Of a stretch of DNA of 64,000 nt, positions 50,253-59,870 are shown piece by piece. The stretch is from an uncultured Eubacterium sp. (GTDB taxonomy: Bacteria; Bacillota; Clostridia; Lachnospirales; Lachnospiraceae): NCBI GenBank assembly GCA_910584875.1, contig CAJUDA010000016.1:4973-68972 (forward strand). The letters run 5' to 3'. A model generated the notes under the pieces. It was not told the origin of the DNA, searched no databases, and worked only from the letters and a program-made list of their open reading frames with translations. Each line of letters starts with the position of its first letter. Position 1 is the first letter of the stretch. The translations under genes and the position numbers were made by a program.

Positions 50253-52289
50253 TCAGCTGTCAGCCCGTTTCACCCACACTCTCATTTCATTTTCACCGCG
50301 GTTCGCCCAGGTATAATAGGGGACAAACTGGAGCTGAACTGGCGTTTTCTTTATTTCTTTTACCACACGGTACAATCCCCGTCCGTCCATGTAGACCGGT
50401 TCCTGCCGGTATCCGGAAAGGGTTATGCCCTCCACGGTCGTACCGGCGATCTCACGTTCCCTCACTTCCGGTTCTGCCTTCACATCCAGGCTCAGAAGAT
50501 GCAGGTCTTTGCCATTGTCCACTTCTTCGAGACAATAGACAACAGGACCACGCATCACAGCAACCTTTCCGATATCCTCGCGGACACGGCTGTCCGCCTC
50601 AAATACATGAACCTCCATCGGAAAATGCAAGCTCAGGGAATCCTCTTCCTTCCATACCTTTGTCACATACAGATAGCCATCCTTCTCTAACGTATCTGCC
50701 CCTTCTGTCCCCTGTACCTGATACTCTCCGCACCACTCCGGGATGCGCATGGCGATCGTAAACGGATGCCCCGTCCCCTTCACCTGCACACGGACATCCC
50801 CGTTCCACGGATAGCCCGATGAGACAGAGATCTCCGCCGTCTCTCCTTTCACTTCCTTCTGTACGGTACTTCCCATATAAAGATGAATGTACAGCGTATC
50901 TTCCTTTTCCGTGTAGGCATAAGAACCGATCGAACTCAGAAGACGCGCGAGATTGGGCGGACAGCAGGCACAGCCAAACCATTTTTGCCGCACCGGCTTT
51001 ACATGAAATTTGCGTTCATCAAAATGACATGCCTCCGGCGTCACCTCAAGCGGATTGACATAAAAGAAGCTCTTGCCGTCCAGCGCCATGCCGCTGAGGA
51101 CGCCGTTGTAAAGGGCACGTTCCATCGCATCAGCATACCGGGCCTCCGGTCGAATCTGAAGCATCCTCCTCGCCCAGAACACCAGACCAATGGCAGCACA
51201 GGTCTCAGCGTATGCCGTATCGTTGGGCAGGTCATAACGGTAAGAAAACGCCTCGCCCAGATGGGTCGCACCGATCCCCCCGGTTATGTACATCTTCTGG
51301 CTGATCATGTTGTCCCACAGCTTTTCGCATGCCGCATATAACTCCTGGTCCTCATAGATCCTTGCCAGATCGGTCATGCCGGAATACAGATAGACACCCC
51401 GGACAGCGTGTCCGGTCACCTCATCCTGCTCGCGCACCGGCACATGTGCCTGATGATAAAAATAGCGCAGGTCTTCCTCATGACCCTTCTCGATCTTCTC
51501 GGGATGATCCTCACTATCATAATAATAGGGACGTTTCCCGCGTTCATTGACAAAGAAATAGCTGAGATCCAGGTATTTTTTCTCCCCTGTCACTTCATAA
51601 AGCCTCACCAGCGCCATCTCTGCGATCTCGTGTCCCGGATATCCCTTGCATTTGCCCTCCCCGGGTCCAAAATAATTGGCAATATAATCGGCAAACCGCA
51701 TCGCCGCCTTCAAAAGCTTATCTTTTCCGGTCGCCTCATAATAAGCCACCGCCCCTTCTGTCAGATGACCAAAGCAGTACAATTCATGATGATCCCGCAG
51801 ATTGGAAAAAATCTTATCCTTCCCGTTTATGATGTAATAGGTATCCAGATACCCGTCCTCCTGCTGCGCCGCACAGACGATATCGATCGCATCGTCCGCC
51901 CGTTTCTCCAGTTCGGGATCCGGATGCTGAGTCAGGGAATATGCCACTGCCTCCACCCATTTGTAAAAATCACTGTCCTGGAAGACAAAGCCATAAAACT
52001 TATCCTCCAGATGATCCATATCCTCCGGCAGCGCCTGAAATCCGCGGAATGTGTACTGCGGTTCCTCGAAGGATTCTCCCTGCTCTTTCCTCTCCTCATT
52101 CTGCTTCCCCGCCACTTTGAAATTGCGCATGCAAAAGCTTGGCTCCGCCCCCTCTACCTGGTCATTGAGGGCGTCCCACTGATAGGGGATGATCTCTTCC
52201 CTCACCAGCTCCATCTCATTTTTCCAGAAAGCATCCGTGATCTGGATCTTTCTGAGGGAAACAGGGGTTGTGTACTCATTTTTGTTCAT
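50253..52289 (-). CDS. GH127 beta-L-arabinofuranosidase-type glycoside hydrolase
   Basis: 678 residues, no signal peptide, so intracellular. The alpha/alpha-barrel motifs WDNMISQKMYITGGIGATHLGE, NDTAYAETCAAIGLVFWARRM and the metal/nucleophile segment KWFGCACCPPNLARLL (adjacent Cys residues, matching the zinc-binding cysteines of GH127, with an upstream Glu) are present. GH127 enzymes release L-arabinofuranose from plant-derived chains. It follows the small C_GCAxxG_C_C gene by 40 bases. No arabinose transporter or regulator is nearby. Confidence 0.93.
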   Translation of the reverse strand: MNKNEYTTPVSLRKIQITDAFWKNEMELVREEIIPYQWDALNDQVEGAEPSFCMRNFKVAGKQNEERKEQGESFEEPQYTFRGFQALPEDMDHLEDKFYGFVFQDSDFYKWVEAVAYSLTQHPDPELEKRADDAIDIVCAAQQEDGYLDTYYIINGKDKIFSNLRDHHELYCFGHLTEGAVAYYEATGKDKLLKAAMRFADYIANYFGPGEGKCKGYPGHEIAEMALVRLYEVTGEKKYLDLSYFFVNERGKRPYYYDSEDHPEKIEKGHEEDLRYFYHQAHVPVREQDEVTGHAVRGVYLYSGMTDLARIYEDQELYAACEKLWDNMISQKMYITGGIGATHLGEAFSYRYDLPNDTAYAETCAAIGLVFWARRMLQIRPEARYADAMERALYNGVLSGMALDGKSFFYVNPLEVTPEACHFDERKFHVKPVRQKWFGCACCPPNLARLLSSIGSYAYTEKEDTLYIHLYMGSTVQKEVKGETAEISVSSGYPWNGDVRVQVKGTGHPFTIAMRIPEWCGEYQVQGTEGADTLEKDGYLYVTKVWKEEDSLSLHFPMEVHVFEADSRVREDIGKVAVMRGPVVYCLEEVDNGKDLHLLSLDVKAEPEVREREIAGTTVEGITLSGYRQEPVYMDGRGLYRVVKEIKKTPVQLQFVPYYTWANRGENEMRVWVKRADS

Positions 52290-52329
52290 TCGTCATACCT
52301 CTCCTTTATTGATTCGTTGTACTAGTTAT

Positions 52330-52800
52330 TCAATCCGGGAAAATCTCAGCCAGTACATCGCAGGCGTCTCCGATCAGATTCAGACAGGGACGCTTTTTGT
52401 AATACTCTTCGGTCCGGGGTTCCGGGGTGCTCCCTGTCCGGTACTCTTCTGACACAGAGGAGTGCTTCTTATCCAGTCCCAGCAGCTCACGGCATACAAT
52501 GCTCCCGTTTCTCGCCTCAAATGCCGCCGCCAGCCGCTGGACCGCATCATAATTTCTCTTTTTCCCCTCCGGGTCTCTGGGATCTGCGCTCCCCGTAAGG
52601 GCGCCTGCCACGATAAACATGGCGGACACGGTACCACATACCTGCCGCAGCCGCCCCATGCCGCCGCCAAACGACTGGCACAGTTTCAGCGCCTGCTCCG
52701 TCTCCACCCCCAGCAGATCGCTGTGGGCAAGGACGACCGCCTGCGTGCAGTTATAACCCTCCCTGAAATTTTTCATTGCCTGTTCTCTGCGTGATTCCAT
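52330..52800 (-). CDS. C_GCAxxG_C_C family protein
   Basis: 156 residues, a family named after its cysteine pattern and of unknown, possibly redox or metal, function. Here NCTQAVVLAHSDLLG, LCQSFGGGMGRLRQVCGTVSAMFIVAGA, IVCREL and DACDVLAEIFP supply the conserved cysteines. It lies just before the GH127 gene on the same strand and is transcribed with it. No redox partner is adjacent. Confidence 0.88.
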   Translation of the reverse strand: MESRREQAMKNFREGYNCTQAVVLAHSDLLGVETEQALKLCQSFGGGMGRLRQVCGTVSAMFIVAGALTGSADPRDPEGKKRNYDAVQRLAAAFEARNGSIVCRELLGLDKKHSSVSEEYRTGSTPEPRTEEYYKKRPCLNLIGDACDVLAEIFPD

Positions 52801-52823
52801 CCTGACCTCTCTTCCTGTCTTCG

Positions 52824-52855
52824 CCGGGCAGCGCCGATCCGGATCTGCTGCCCGG
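52824..52855. promoter_or_regulatory. Hairpin between C_GCAxxG_C_C and purC
   Basis: CCGGGCAGC and GCTGCCCGG are perfect arms enclosing the palindrome GATCCGGATC. No T-run and no purine-riboswitch core is visible. Confidence 0.5.
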
Positions 52856-52977
52856 TCAGCACTACAAATACGATTCGCTTATTCTTATTCTAACATAAAA
52901 TATTCAAAGTTCCTATTGATTTTTTCTTCAAAATCTGTTTTTATAGTTATATCATATATGAAAAGAGAGGGTTCGCT

Positions 52978-53856
52978 ATGAGTGCAAAAGAATGGAAACC
53001 GATCATGGAAGGCAAAGTGCGTGAGATCTACGACAACGGGGACAATCTGATCATCGTCGCCACAGACCGCATCAGCTGTTTTGATGTGATCCTGAAAAAT
53101 AATGTCACAAAAAAGGGTACTGTCCTGACCCAGATGTCACGGTTCTGGTTTGATATGACGGAAGATATCCTGCCAAACCATATGATCTCTGTCGATGTAA
53201 AGGATATGCCGGAATTTTTCAGACAGCCACAGTTTGACGGCAACAGTATGATGTGCCGGAAGCTCAAAATGCTGCCCATCGAATGCATCGTGCGCGGCTA
53301 TATCACAGGGAGCGGCTGGGAAAGCTACAAAAAGGATGGTACTGTGTGCGGCATAACACTGCCGGAAGGTCTGAAAGAATCGGACAAGCTCCCGGAGCCA
53401 ATCTACACCCCTTCCACGAAAGCAGAACTGGGAGACCATGATGAGAATATTTCCTATGAACAGAGCATCACTCATCTTGAAAAATATTTCCCGGGCAAGG
53501 GAGAAGAATATGCCGAAAAGCTTCGCGACTTTACGATCGCACTGTATAAAAAATGCGCTGACTATGCACGGCAGCGAGGGATCATTATCGCCGATACCAA
53601 GTTTGAATTCGGACTGGATGACAAGGGTAATATCGTACTTGGCGACGAGATGCTGACCCCCGACAGTTCACGCTTCTGGCCTGCTGAAGGATATGAACCG
53701 GGTCATGGACAGCCTTCCTTTGACAAGCAGTTTGCCCGTGACTGGCTGAAACAAAATCCAGGTAATGACTGGACGCTTCCTGACGATGTTGTACAGAAGA
53801 CCATCGATAAGTACCTTTCCGGTTATGAACTTCTGACCGGGGAGAAAATCGGATAA
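52978..53856 (+). CDS. purC: SAICAR synthetase
   Basis: Phosphoribosylaminoimidazole-succinocarboxamide synthase, 292 residues, ATP-dependent step of purine synthesis. Family motifs: EGKVREIYDNGDNLIIVATDRIS at the N-terminus (ATP loop), the signature IECIVRGYITGSGW near 100-113, and TKFEFGLDDKGNIVLGDEMLTPDSSRFW near 207-234. Length matches the longer eukaryote-like PurC. It stands alone on the plus strand, far from purF and purB. It has a strong bidirectional-looking terminator after it. Confidence 0.97.
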   Translation: MSAKEWKPIMEGKVREIYDNGDNLIIVATDRISCFDVILKNNVTKKGTVLTQMSRFWFDMTEDILPNHMISVDVKDMPEFFRQPQFDGNSMMCRKLKMLPIECIVRGYITGSGWESYKKDGTVCGITLPEGLKESDKLPEPIYTPSTKAELGDHDENISYEQSITHLEKYFPGKGEEYAEKLRDFTIALYKKCADYARQRGIIIADTKFEFGLDDKGNIVLGDEMLTPDSSRFWPAEGYEPGHGQPSFDKQFARDWLKQNPGNDWTLPDDVVQKTIDKYLSGYELLTGEKIG

Positions 53857-53875
53857 ATAAATACTTTTATTTCAC

Positions 53876-53911
53876 AATATCTGCCGGATTTCTTAAAATC
53901 CGGCAGATATT
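53876..53911. terminator. Strong hairpin terminator after purC
   Basis: AATATCTGCCGGATTT and its exact complement form a 16-base stem around CTTA. Weak T-run in both directions. Confidence 0.85.
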
Positions 53912-53982
53912 GCATTATGTGCACAACTTTACGTTATGTATACAATCTATCAGTTAAAAATTCGAGTTATAGATTTTACTGA

Positions 53983-54228
53983 TCAGGGCTTCTGAGACAA
54001 ACCAAGATTATATGCCTCCTCCAACGCTTTTGTTCTCTTAATATCTCCAATATCTTTCACACCCCTTACAAGAACCATGCCTGCATCCTCCAAACGAAAA
54101 TAATTAAGTACAAGCTGATACTGCAATTTAATTGCATCAAACAATTCTGGTAATGTTGCCGCTCCCACCAGCAGCAATGCCAGCTTTTTTATCTGAAATT
54201 CATTCCTCCATTCCTCCTGTACATTCAT
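53983..54228 (-). pseudogene. Truncated NADPH-dependent FMN reductase/flavodoxin-fold protein
   Basis: 81 residues that match only the C-terminal third of flavodoxin-fold NAD(P)H-dependent oxidoreductases (EWRNEFQIKKLALLLVGAAT, then LPELFDAIKLQYQLVLNYF and VRGVKDIGDIKRTKALEEAY). The N-terminal FMN-binding loop is missing and no trace is seen directly upstream. The ORF has a GGAGG ahead of an ATG, but by length it cannot fold as the enzyme. First of several decayed genes in this part. Confidence 0.7.
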
Positions 54229-54255
54229 TTATGATAATAATAAAATCGAAAATAG

Positions 54256-54994
54256 CTATATGTGTGCGATTGCTCTTAATCTTCGATAATTGGCAACCCA
54301 TTCTTTCCCATTCCATAAAGTCTCTCTCGTCAATCTTTCCACGTTTTCGAAAGCTATGGCTTGTACATGTTCTGGCATCATTTCTAATTCAGAGACAAAG
54401 AATTGTTTCATCCAATTCACCAATCCCTGTTCCCCATCCTTTAACACAGTTGGACGGTCATATTCATAAATCCTGTCAATAACAAATCCATTCTTCTTTA
54501 ACAAGTTACCAAAATCCTCTACTGTAGAAAGCCTCATAGCCATCCCCCAGACTGTTACAAGCCTCTGCAAAAGCATTTTCAATCGTTGCAATATTTCCGC
54601 GTGCACCAAACTCACACACCAATATTCCCTGCGGTTTCAAAGCCTTATGTATATTTTTCAGCAAAACATCATGATCAATGATCCAGTGAAATACGGCATT
54701 GGAAAAAACAACATCAAATTCCTTTTCAAAAGGCAGCGCAAGTGCATCACATACCTTAAATTCTATATCGCCAAAATCTTCTCTCGCTTTATCAATCATG
54801 TTTTCCGAGCTGTCAACACCTACAACTTTATTACACAATTCGGCTAATTGAGCCGTCAAGATCCCTGTTCCACACCCCAAATCCAAAATAGTCTGTTTCG
54901 CATTTTGAGGAACAAATTCCAATAAGCCCTTTCCATATTTCGCTACAAAATCATGTTTTTTATCATATAGTGTTGAATTCCATTCCATGTACAT
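54256..54994 (-). pseudogene. SAM-dependent methyltransferase broken by a frameshift
   Basis: Two overlapping frames together make one class I methyltransferase. The first (54506-54994) carries YDKKHDFVAKYGKGLLEF, the SAM motif ILDLGCGTGILTAQLAEL, DSSENMIDKA and FDVVFSNAVFHWI, and stops after NSLGDGYEAFYSRGFW. The second (54256-54615) resumes with LSTVEDFGNLLKKNGFVID and NWMKQFFVSELEMM to the end. The shift lies near a GGGGG run around 54543-54550. It may be a real mutation, phase variation or an assembly error. Confidence 0.75.
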
Positions 54995-55029
54995 CCACTC
55001 CTAAAAATCCTCTTCTATTGGCTGATGAT

Positions 55030-55218
55030 TTACAATAATTGATCCTCCCGGTTTTTCGTTTCCAGTTCCTTTTTCATATATTGTTTCTCGTACTCCTGAT
55101 ATCCGTATTTCGGGTAGAATGCATAGGATTCAAACCACTGCTCTCTGGGAGTTCCAAGATGAATTTTTATCGTCTTCTTTCCTCCTACTGCAAAGATTAA
55201 TGTTATAGATCTTCCCAA
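55030..55218 (-). pseudogene. C-terminal remnant of a GNAT acetyltransferase
   Basis: The 62-residue frame contains IHLGTPREQWFESYAFYPKY, then GYQEYEKQYMKKEL, which matches the end of GNAT acetyltransferases (the aromatic FYPKYGY segment). The acetyl-CoA-binding part is lacking, and the frame starts inside the 3' end of the upstream lipoprotein gene (16-base overlap). I read this as a fusion point left by a deletion. Confidence 0.6.
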
Positions 55219-56423
55219 AATATATCCTCACGACATAATCTCTTGCGATTCCCGCCATTTAAATCCATGGAGAATAAGTTTTTAGAAGAATATCTTGCTT
55301 CTATTTCACCCGAATCATCATTTATTTCCTCTATAGCCTTATTACAGCCTCGCACATAAATTCTATCTTCAACACATTCCACATTTTCAACTTTCATTTT
55401 TCCACAAATCAAAACATCACTATAAGTGTCTTTTTTTATTCGATGAAGATAATTATTCTTATCTACATAAAATATATACTCGTTATTGTATGATAATGGT
55501 ACTCCATCAGCTCTGTCCTTCAACACCCTCATCATCTTACCACCTTCACGCGGAATAATATAATCCTGACAATAAATATATTCATTATCGATTTGTAACA
55601 TAATTTCATTTTTTTCTAATCCATCTTTCCGCTCGTAGCAAAATATTTCCATCTCCTTGTTACTTTCTAAATCAAAAGAAAACAGTGTTACCTTTTTTTC
55701 ATCCCGTCTGCCATAATACATTTTTCCATCAATAATCGTTATCAATGGTTTGGGAAATACATTCTCAATATTGCAGGATAACGGAAAATGCTCTTTCCCG
55801 AGTTCCCCATTTAAATTCAATCTTGCCAGCCTTCCGGTAAAACTGTCTGGTACCAGAGTACTCCAATCCTCATAATAAAGAAAACCTTTATAAATAATTG
55901 GAGAATCCCTTTTAATCAAAGGAATGTCTTTTGACATATCTTTTAACATAGTCACTTTTCCTGTTTCTTGATTAATACAGGCAAGATTGTTTAATGTCTT
56001 TTCTTCTTCAGTGCTCGTCAAAAGGGCATAAAACAAATCTCCGTATTTCAAAAAACCACTAACATAGGCATCTTTTACCGTAAACCGAGTAACAACCACG
56101 TTATTATCTCTGTAAACAGTATGATTACCTAAATGATCTGAACGCATATAATAATAATGGCCGTCCAAAACCTGTGAATAATCCGATGAGAAATACATTT
56201 CTGTCAACTTCTGTCCTGTATTTCCGACATCTATTTCTCCCAGCCTTAATTGATGTTGGATTCCTAATTCATCTGACACTTCCGGATACTTCTTTTCTTC
56301 ATTCATCTCTTTTTCTGTTGTAGAATAAGTATCTTCTCCCCCCCTAATTTGTTCCTCTTTACTTTCAACAGAACAAGCACTTAAAATACTACATATACAC
56401 AGGACATAAATTATTTTTTTCAT
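55203..56423 (-). CDS. Lipoprotein with beta-propeller-like (DUF5050-type) repeats
   Basis: 406 residues. The lipoprotein signal ends ILSACS (Cys17). After a Glu-rich tether, repeated strands with Tyr and Gly such as GHYYYMRSDHLGNHTVYRD, GFLYYEDWSTLVPDS, GKMYYGRRDEKKVTLFSFD and NEYIYCQDYIIP resemble DUF5050/prolow-density receptor-like propeller blades common in Clostridial lipoproteins. No catalytic motif. It has a good promoter at 56590 but no closely spaced partner, and its 3' end abuts decayed DNA. Confidence 0.8.
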   Translation of the reverse strand: MKKIIYVLCICSILSACSVESKEEQIRGGEDTYSTTEKEMNEEKKYPEVSDELGIQHQLRLGEIDVGNTGQKLTEMYFSSDYSQVLDGHYYYMRSDHLGNHTVYRDNNVVVTRFTVKDAYVSGFLKYGDLFYALLTSTEEEKTLNNLACINQETGKVTMLKDMSKDIPLIKRDSPIIYKGFLYYEDWSTLVPDSFTGRLARLNLNGELGKEHFPLSCNIENVFPKPLITIIDGKMYYGRRDEKKVTLFSFDLESNKEMEIFCYERKDGLEKNEIMLQIDNEYIYCQDYIIPREGGKMMRVLKDRADGVPLSYNNEYIFYVDKNNYLHRIKKDTYSDVLICGKMKVENVECVEDRIYVRGCNKAIEEINDDSGEIEARYSSKNLFSMDLNGGNRKRLCREDIFWEDL

Positions 56424-56589
56424 AATATACTACCACTACCTACCTTCACTTAACTGATCTTAAAGCTTATTTAAATAGTCCAACGATTTATCGCTGTCTG
56501 ACTACTCCTGGCCGCAAGACTTACATTCCAAATTTAAGTCCGACAGAAGAAAAGCATCATTTCCCTCGACAGAAAGAACACGCAACCTA

Positions 56590-56618
56590 ATTATAGCAAG
56601 TCGTTACTGCGACGGCAA
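56590..56618 (-). promoter_or_regulatory. Promoter of the DUF5050-type lipoprotein
   Basis: TTGCCG, 17 bases, a perfect TATAAT on the minus strand. The leader of about 160 bases holds no recognised element. Confidence 0.65.
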
Positions 56619-56680
56619 GCACCAGTTACAATGAATTCCAAACTTTAAACACGGACTACTGCGCATACATACTATCCCTT

Positions 56681-57556
56681 TCATTCGTTTTTCTCCCAAA
56701 AAGTCCAATGAACCACAGGCTTGAAACCTATCTTTTCATAAAATGCATTACCACCGCCCGTCATATGCGTTGCACCTAATGGTTTAAGCCTGCGATAATG
56801 CTCTGAAAGTGCCGCTGCTGCCAGGCCTTTCTTTCGATATTTGGGAATCGTACATAGTGGTTCCATATATGCGAGGTGATTTTCCGGAGTCCACCACATA
56901 CCTGCGTAGCAGACATACTCTCCCTCGTCATTTTCAATGACAACCGAATCCTCTGGATGCATGTGCGGTGCCATCAATGTGTAATATCCGGGTTCCGCAT
57001 CTCCGTTCCAGATACCTTCCTCTTCTTCGTGGTCAAAACCTTTCCAACAGCATTCCATTATTTTTTCCACGGAACATTGATCAGACTCCACAAAATGAAA
57101 GCCATCCGGCAACGGATAATCCAGTGATTGTTCAAAATCAAAAACTCTCTCTGTAAAGCCTGAAGTTTGTTGAAAACCAGCTTTTTCTGTTGCTTCTTTC
57201 ACTGCATTCTGCCCATCAAAAATCACAAATCTGAGATGACCATCCACGCGTGGCATATATGAAATGGCATACGCAACCATCTCATCCGCCAGCTCCTCAT
57301 AGCCCGGACGCAGACTGAAATACACATCATTGATAGGATTTTCGTAAAAAACAAAACCTGCTATGCGTCCATGTTCCTCCCAAAGCTTCCAGCGGTGTAC
57401 GAGGGATTTATCCATCCAGTCACTGGAAAGCGCATACTCCAAAAACGGAGCAGGAACACCATTTCTCCAGTCTTTTTCATATATATCAGTCATAAACTGA
57501 TATATATCCATAAAATCACACAAAACTCTAAAATTTCTTGAAATTATTTGAGCCAT
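56681..57556 (-). CDS. GNAT-family N-acetyltransferase
   Basis: 291 residues. The acetyl-CoA binding motif is CTIPKYRKKGLAAAALSEHY, followed by GATHMTGGGNAFYEKIGFKPV, the typical C-terminal strands. The N-terminal part (1-150) is a second, divergent GNAT-like half (HGRIAGFVFYENPINDVYFSLRPG). The start at 57556 has AGGAGG 8 bases upstream; a longer frame would include the promoter. The acceptor is not known. Intact, unlike the two GNAT remnants nearby. Confidence 0.88.
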   Translation of the reverse strand: MAQIISRNFRVLCDFMDIYQFMTDIYEKDWRNGVPAPFLEYALSSDWMDKSLVHRWKLWEEHGRIAGFVFYENPINDVYFSLRPGYEELADEMVAYAISYMPRVDGHLRFVIFDGQNAVKEATEKAGFQQTSGFTERVFDFEQSLDYPLPDGFHFVESDQCSVEKIMECCWKGFDHEEEEGIWNGDAEPGYYTLMAPHMHPEDSVVIENDEGEYVCYAGMWWTPENHLAYMEPLCTIPKYRKKGLAAAALSEHYRRLKPLGATHMTGGGNAFYEKIGFKPVVHWTFWEKNE

Positions 57557-57596
57557 AAATACATCCTCCTGATACATGATATATACATTATAAGAA

Positions 57597-57625
57597 AGTA
57601 CGAGGTACAGGTAAATAGCAAGAAC
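57597..57625 (-). promoter_or_regulatory. Promoter of the GNAT gene
   Basis: TTTACC, 17 bases, a perfect TATAAT on the minus strand, about 40 bases from the ATG. Confidence 0.6.
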
Positions 57626-57679
57626 AGTTATAATCAATATTGCCTCAAAAGGACGCCTGCATACGCAAGCGTCCCTTGA

Positions 57680-57937
57680 TTAGCCATATATTATCTTTTT
57701 CAGTGTGCTGTGTGCCAGTCCGTACCGCCCTGACAGTGCTTCTATCGAGGATCCATTTTCAAAAAGAAGCTGTATCTCCTTATTTCTCTTTTGATAAAAC
57801 TCGCGTGAACCACTGACTGAACCCCATCCCTTTCTGGCTGATGTTTTGGGAATATATAACACACCTCCATCCATATACGTCTGAATCTCTTTTAATAATT
57901 TCCCTGGAAGTATTTCCGCTGCATTTATATATTTCAT
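57680..57937 (-). CDS. Small HTH protein of the CD3324 type
   Basis: 85 residues. It opens MKYINAAEILPGKLLKEIQT, then GGVLYIPK and a charged stretch, and ends in a helix-turn-helix with IQLLFENGSSIEALSGRYGL and AHSTLKKIIYG. This is the pattern of the CD3324 family, small DNA-binding-like proteins found widely in Clostridia and often near acetyltransferases or resistance genes. Function unknown. It is probably monocistronic. Confidence 0.8.
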   Translation of the reverse strand: MKYINAAEILPGKLLKEIQTYMDGGVLYIPKTSARKGWGSVSGSREFYQKRNKEIQLLFENGSSIEALSGRYGLAHSTLKKIIYG

Positions 57938-58143
57938 TCCTGCCGCTCCTTATTTATTTTTTATAAATAAAGTGCAGATACAGCAGCGCATATAGTGATA
58001 TTCGCCCATGCAGATTGCTATATGTCTGCTATTCTGCATGGGCTAAGGTGTTCTTAAGACCATTTTGATATAATGCCCGCATTTTTATTCTCATAGAACA
58101 TTGCTCCTTTCCATTTTTCTCTGACACCAATACACATATTTGT

Positions 58144-58938
58144 CTATAAATGTTTCCTTGTACACAGTATATCATAATTTTCAATATAATGAACCCATTC
58201 TTCATAAACTGCTTTCCGGGACTTACCAATCCATGTTTCATAATTACCTGTTTCGATGAGTTTTAACACCTGATCCCAGCCATAAGCCCGGTCCAGGTAT
58301 TCGATATAGGTATGTGCAAACACATAACCGCCGCAATGGGAAAAGGTAAGCGGATTATTTGAGATTGTGTCATCGTATGTTGGTATTGTAACGTTTTCTA
58401 AGTAAGCCTTATTAAATGGTTCTCCATTACTTAGATACAATGCCATCCCTTCCGTCAGCCACAAAGCCACATCTTCATTCATCACACTGACATAAGCATG
58501 GACAATTTCATGCAATACTGCATATTTATTATTATCGTAATCATGTGCTTTTCCCGGATTTGCCGGAGAAGTCAGGATAACATCTGTTCCAATATTATCA
58601 CCAATATACCAGTCGAGTCCTAATAATGGCGCTGCAAAACCATACTTTTTTGTCTGCATGGTTTTTTGGTCATCATAAATATAGACATTCACATCCTGCT
58701 TTTTCCTGAATCCCAGCTTTTCTGCAATGGAAGCTGTTTCGGCATCCGCATAGGTAAAAACATCTTCGGCAGCATCTTTTTCCGTCTCATAATAAACATT
58801 GATCCAGTCACCACGCAATACATTCATATTTGGGGATTCTAAATTCCATGTCGGAATAAAATTGATCAGCATACCAGCAAGCAGGAATCCTGTACCAATG
58901 AAAAGAATCCGAATTAATTTTTTTGTTTTTGGCTTCAT
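58144..58938 (-). CDS. Membrane-anchored gluzincin (MA-family) metallopeptidase
   Basis: 264 residues. An N-terminal signal-anchor (LIRILFIGTGFLLAGMLINF) precedes an extracytoplasmic domain. The zinc motif is VLHEIVHAYV (His143, Glu144, His147) and the third ligand is Glu163 in WLTEGMALYLSNGEPF, so the site is intact. The C-terminus (EEWVHYIENY) is helical. The substrate is unknown. It is followed at 59006, upstream in transcription, by a membrane LuxR-type regulator with which it may be co-regulated. Confidence 0.85.
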   Translation of the reverse strand: MKPKTKKLIRILFIGTGFLLAGMLINFIPTWNLESPNMNVLRGDWINVYYETEKDAAEDVFTYADAETASIAEKLGFRKKQDVNVYIYDDQKTMQTKKYGFAAPLLGLDWYIGDNIGTDVILTSPANPGKAHDYDNNKYAVLHEIVHAYVSVMNEDVALWLTEGMALYLSNGEPFNKAYLENVTIPTYDDTISNNPLTFSHCGGYVFAHTYIEYLDRAYGWDQVLKLIETGNYETWIGKSRKAVYEEWVHYIENYDILCTRKHL

Positions 58939-59005
58939 GCAACAACCTCCTTTTTGTTTTACTGTATAAAATCAGTGTACAAAAAGGAAGTTACGGTGGT
59001 CATTC

Positions 59006-59848
59006 TTATATATGACTCCGGTCATTTTCTTTTACAAATGTATGATATTTTATTATGAGGGAGTTCCTTTCCCTGGTTCCGATCTTTTCGTAAATCGTGG
59101 ATATATAATTTTTTATGGTTCCATTTGATAAACATAATTTGTCTGCGATCTGCCTATTGGTATACCCACTTACGATCAGTACAAAAACAGATTTTTCACG
59201 ATCTGTCAGTTCTTGCATTATCATCTCAAATTCTTTTTCTTCTGTCATTTTCTTATCCGTATCATATGCTGCATCACTTTCTGACGGATTCAGCTGCAGA
59301 ATGATTTCCCTATACCGGTTCACCAGCAGAAATATGAGAAAAAAGCACCCGGAATACTGCAGACATCTGGGTATTGCACCATATCTGAGAATTGCCTCCA
59401 TACCCGTAAATGGCTCGATCCAAGGCTGGCGTAAATATATTCCTGTGATCACATGCGCTGTTATAATAGCCAGCACCGATATGATCCCGGAAAAAACCAG
59501 CAGGCGTTTATTCATATATAACCCGGCTATTATGGAAGGTACGACAAAAATGATCACTGCCTGAAAAGTAAACAGTACATACGATGTTCCAGCCATAACT
59601 GCAGTTGCCGCCACGATTACATATTTCATACGATCATGATAAAAATGAAATTTTAATATCATGACAGCAGGTATCACCAGAGTGACCACTGCTGCCACCA
59701 GCAGAACCACAGTCATATCAAAATAAATATCAAATACATCGCTCCAACATAATAGATCAACGAATAGGACAATTCCCCAGATCCCCAAAAGTCCCATCGC
59801 AACATTTTCATTTATCTCAGCTTCATTCTTTTTTAAGATAATGTCCAT
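59006..59848 (-). CDS. Membrane-bound LuxR-type regulator
   Basis: 280 residues. Residues about 15-190 contain six or seven hydrophobic segments (GLLGIWGIVLFVDLLCW; MTVVLLVAAVVTLVIPAVMI; and so on), and residues about 210-275 are a LuxR/GerE helix-turn-helix (ELTDREKSVFVLIVSGYTNRQIADKLCLSNGTIKNYISTIYEKIG). There is no receiver domain, so it probably senses a membrane or lipid signal and acts on DNA from the membrane. It lies 67 bases upstream of the metallopeptidase, its likely target. Confidence 0.85.
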   Translation of the reverse strand: MDIILKKNEAEINENVAMGLLGIWGIVLFVDLLCWSDVFDIYFDMTVVLLVAAVVTLVIPAVMILKFHFYHDRMKYVIVAATAVMAGTSYVLFTFQAVIIFVVPSIIAGLYMNKRLLVFSGIISVLAIITAHVITGIYLRQPWIEPFTGMEAILRYGAIPRCLQYSGCFFLIFLLVNRYREIILQLNPSESDAAYDTDKKMTEEKEFEMIMQELTDREKSVFVLIVSGYTNRQIADKLCLSNGTIKNYISTIYEKIGTRERNSLIIKYHTFVKENDRSHI

Positions 59849-59870
59849 ATTTATTCTTCCAAATACACTT

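Noticed and set aside
52801..52977. Purine riboswitch upstream of purC
   Set aside because: Only a CCGGGCAGC hairpin is present; the conserved purine-aptamer loops are absent.
58029..58241. 70-codon minus-strand frame below the metallopeptidase
   Set aside because: It overlaps the metallopeptidase 3' end in another frame, with no RBS or family resemblance.
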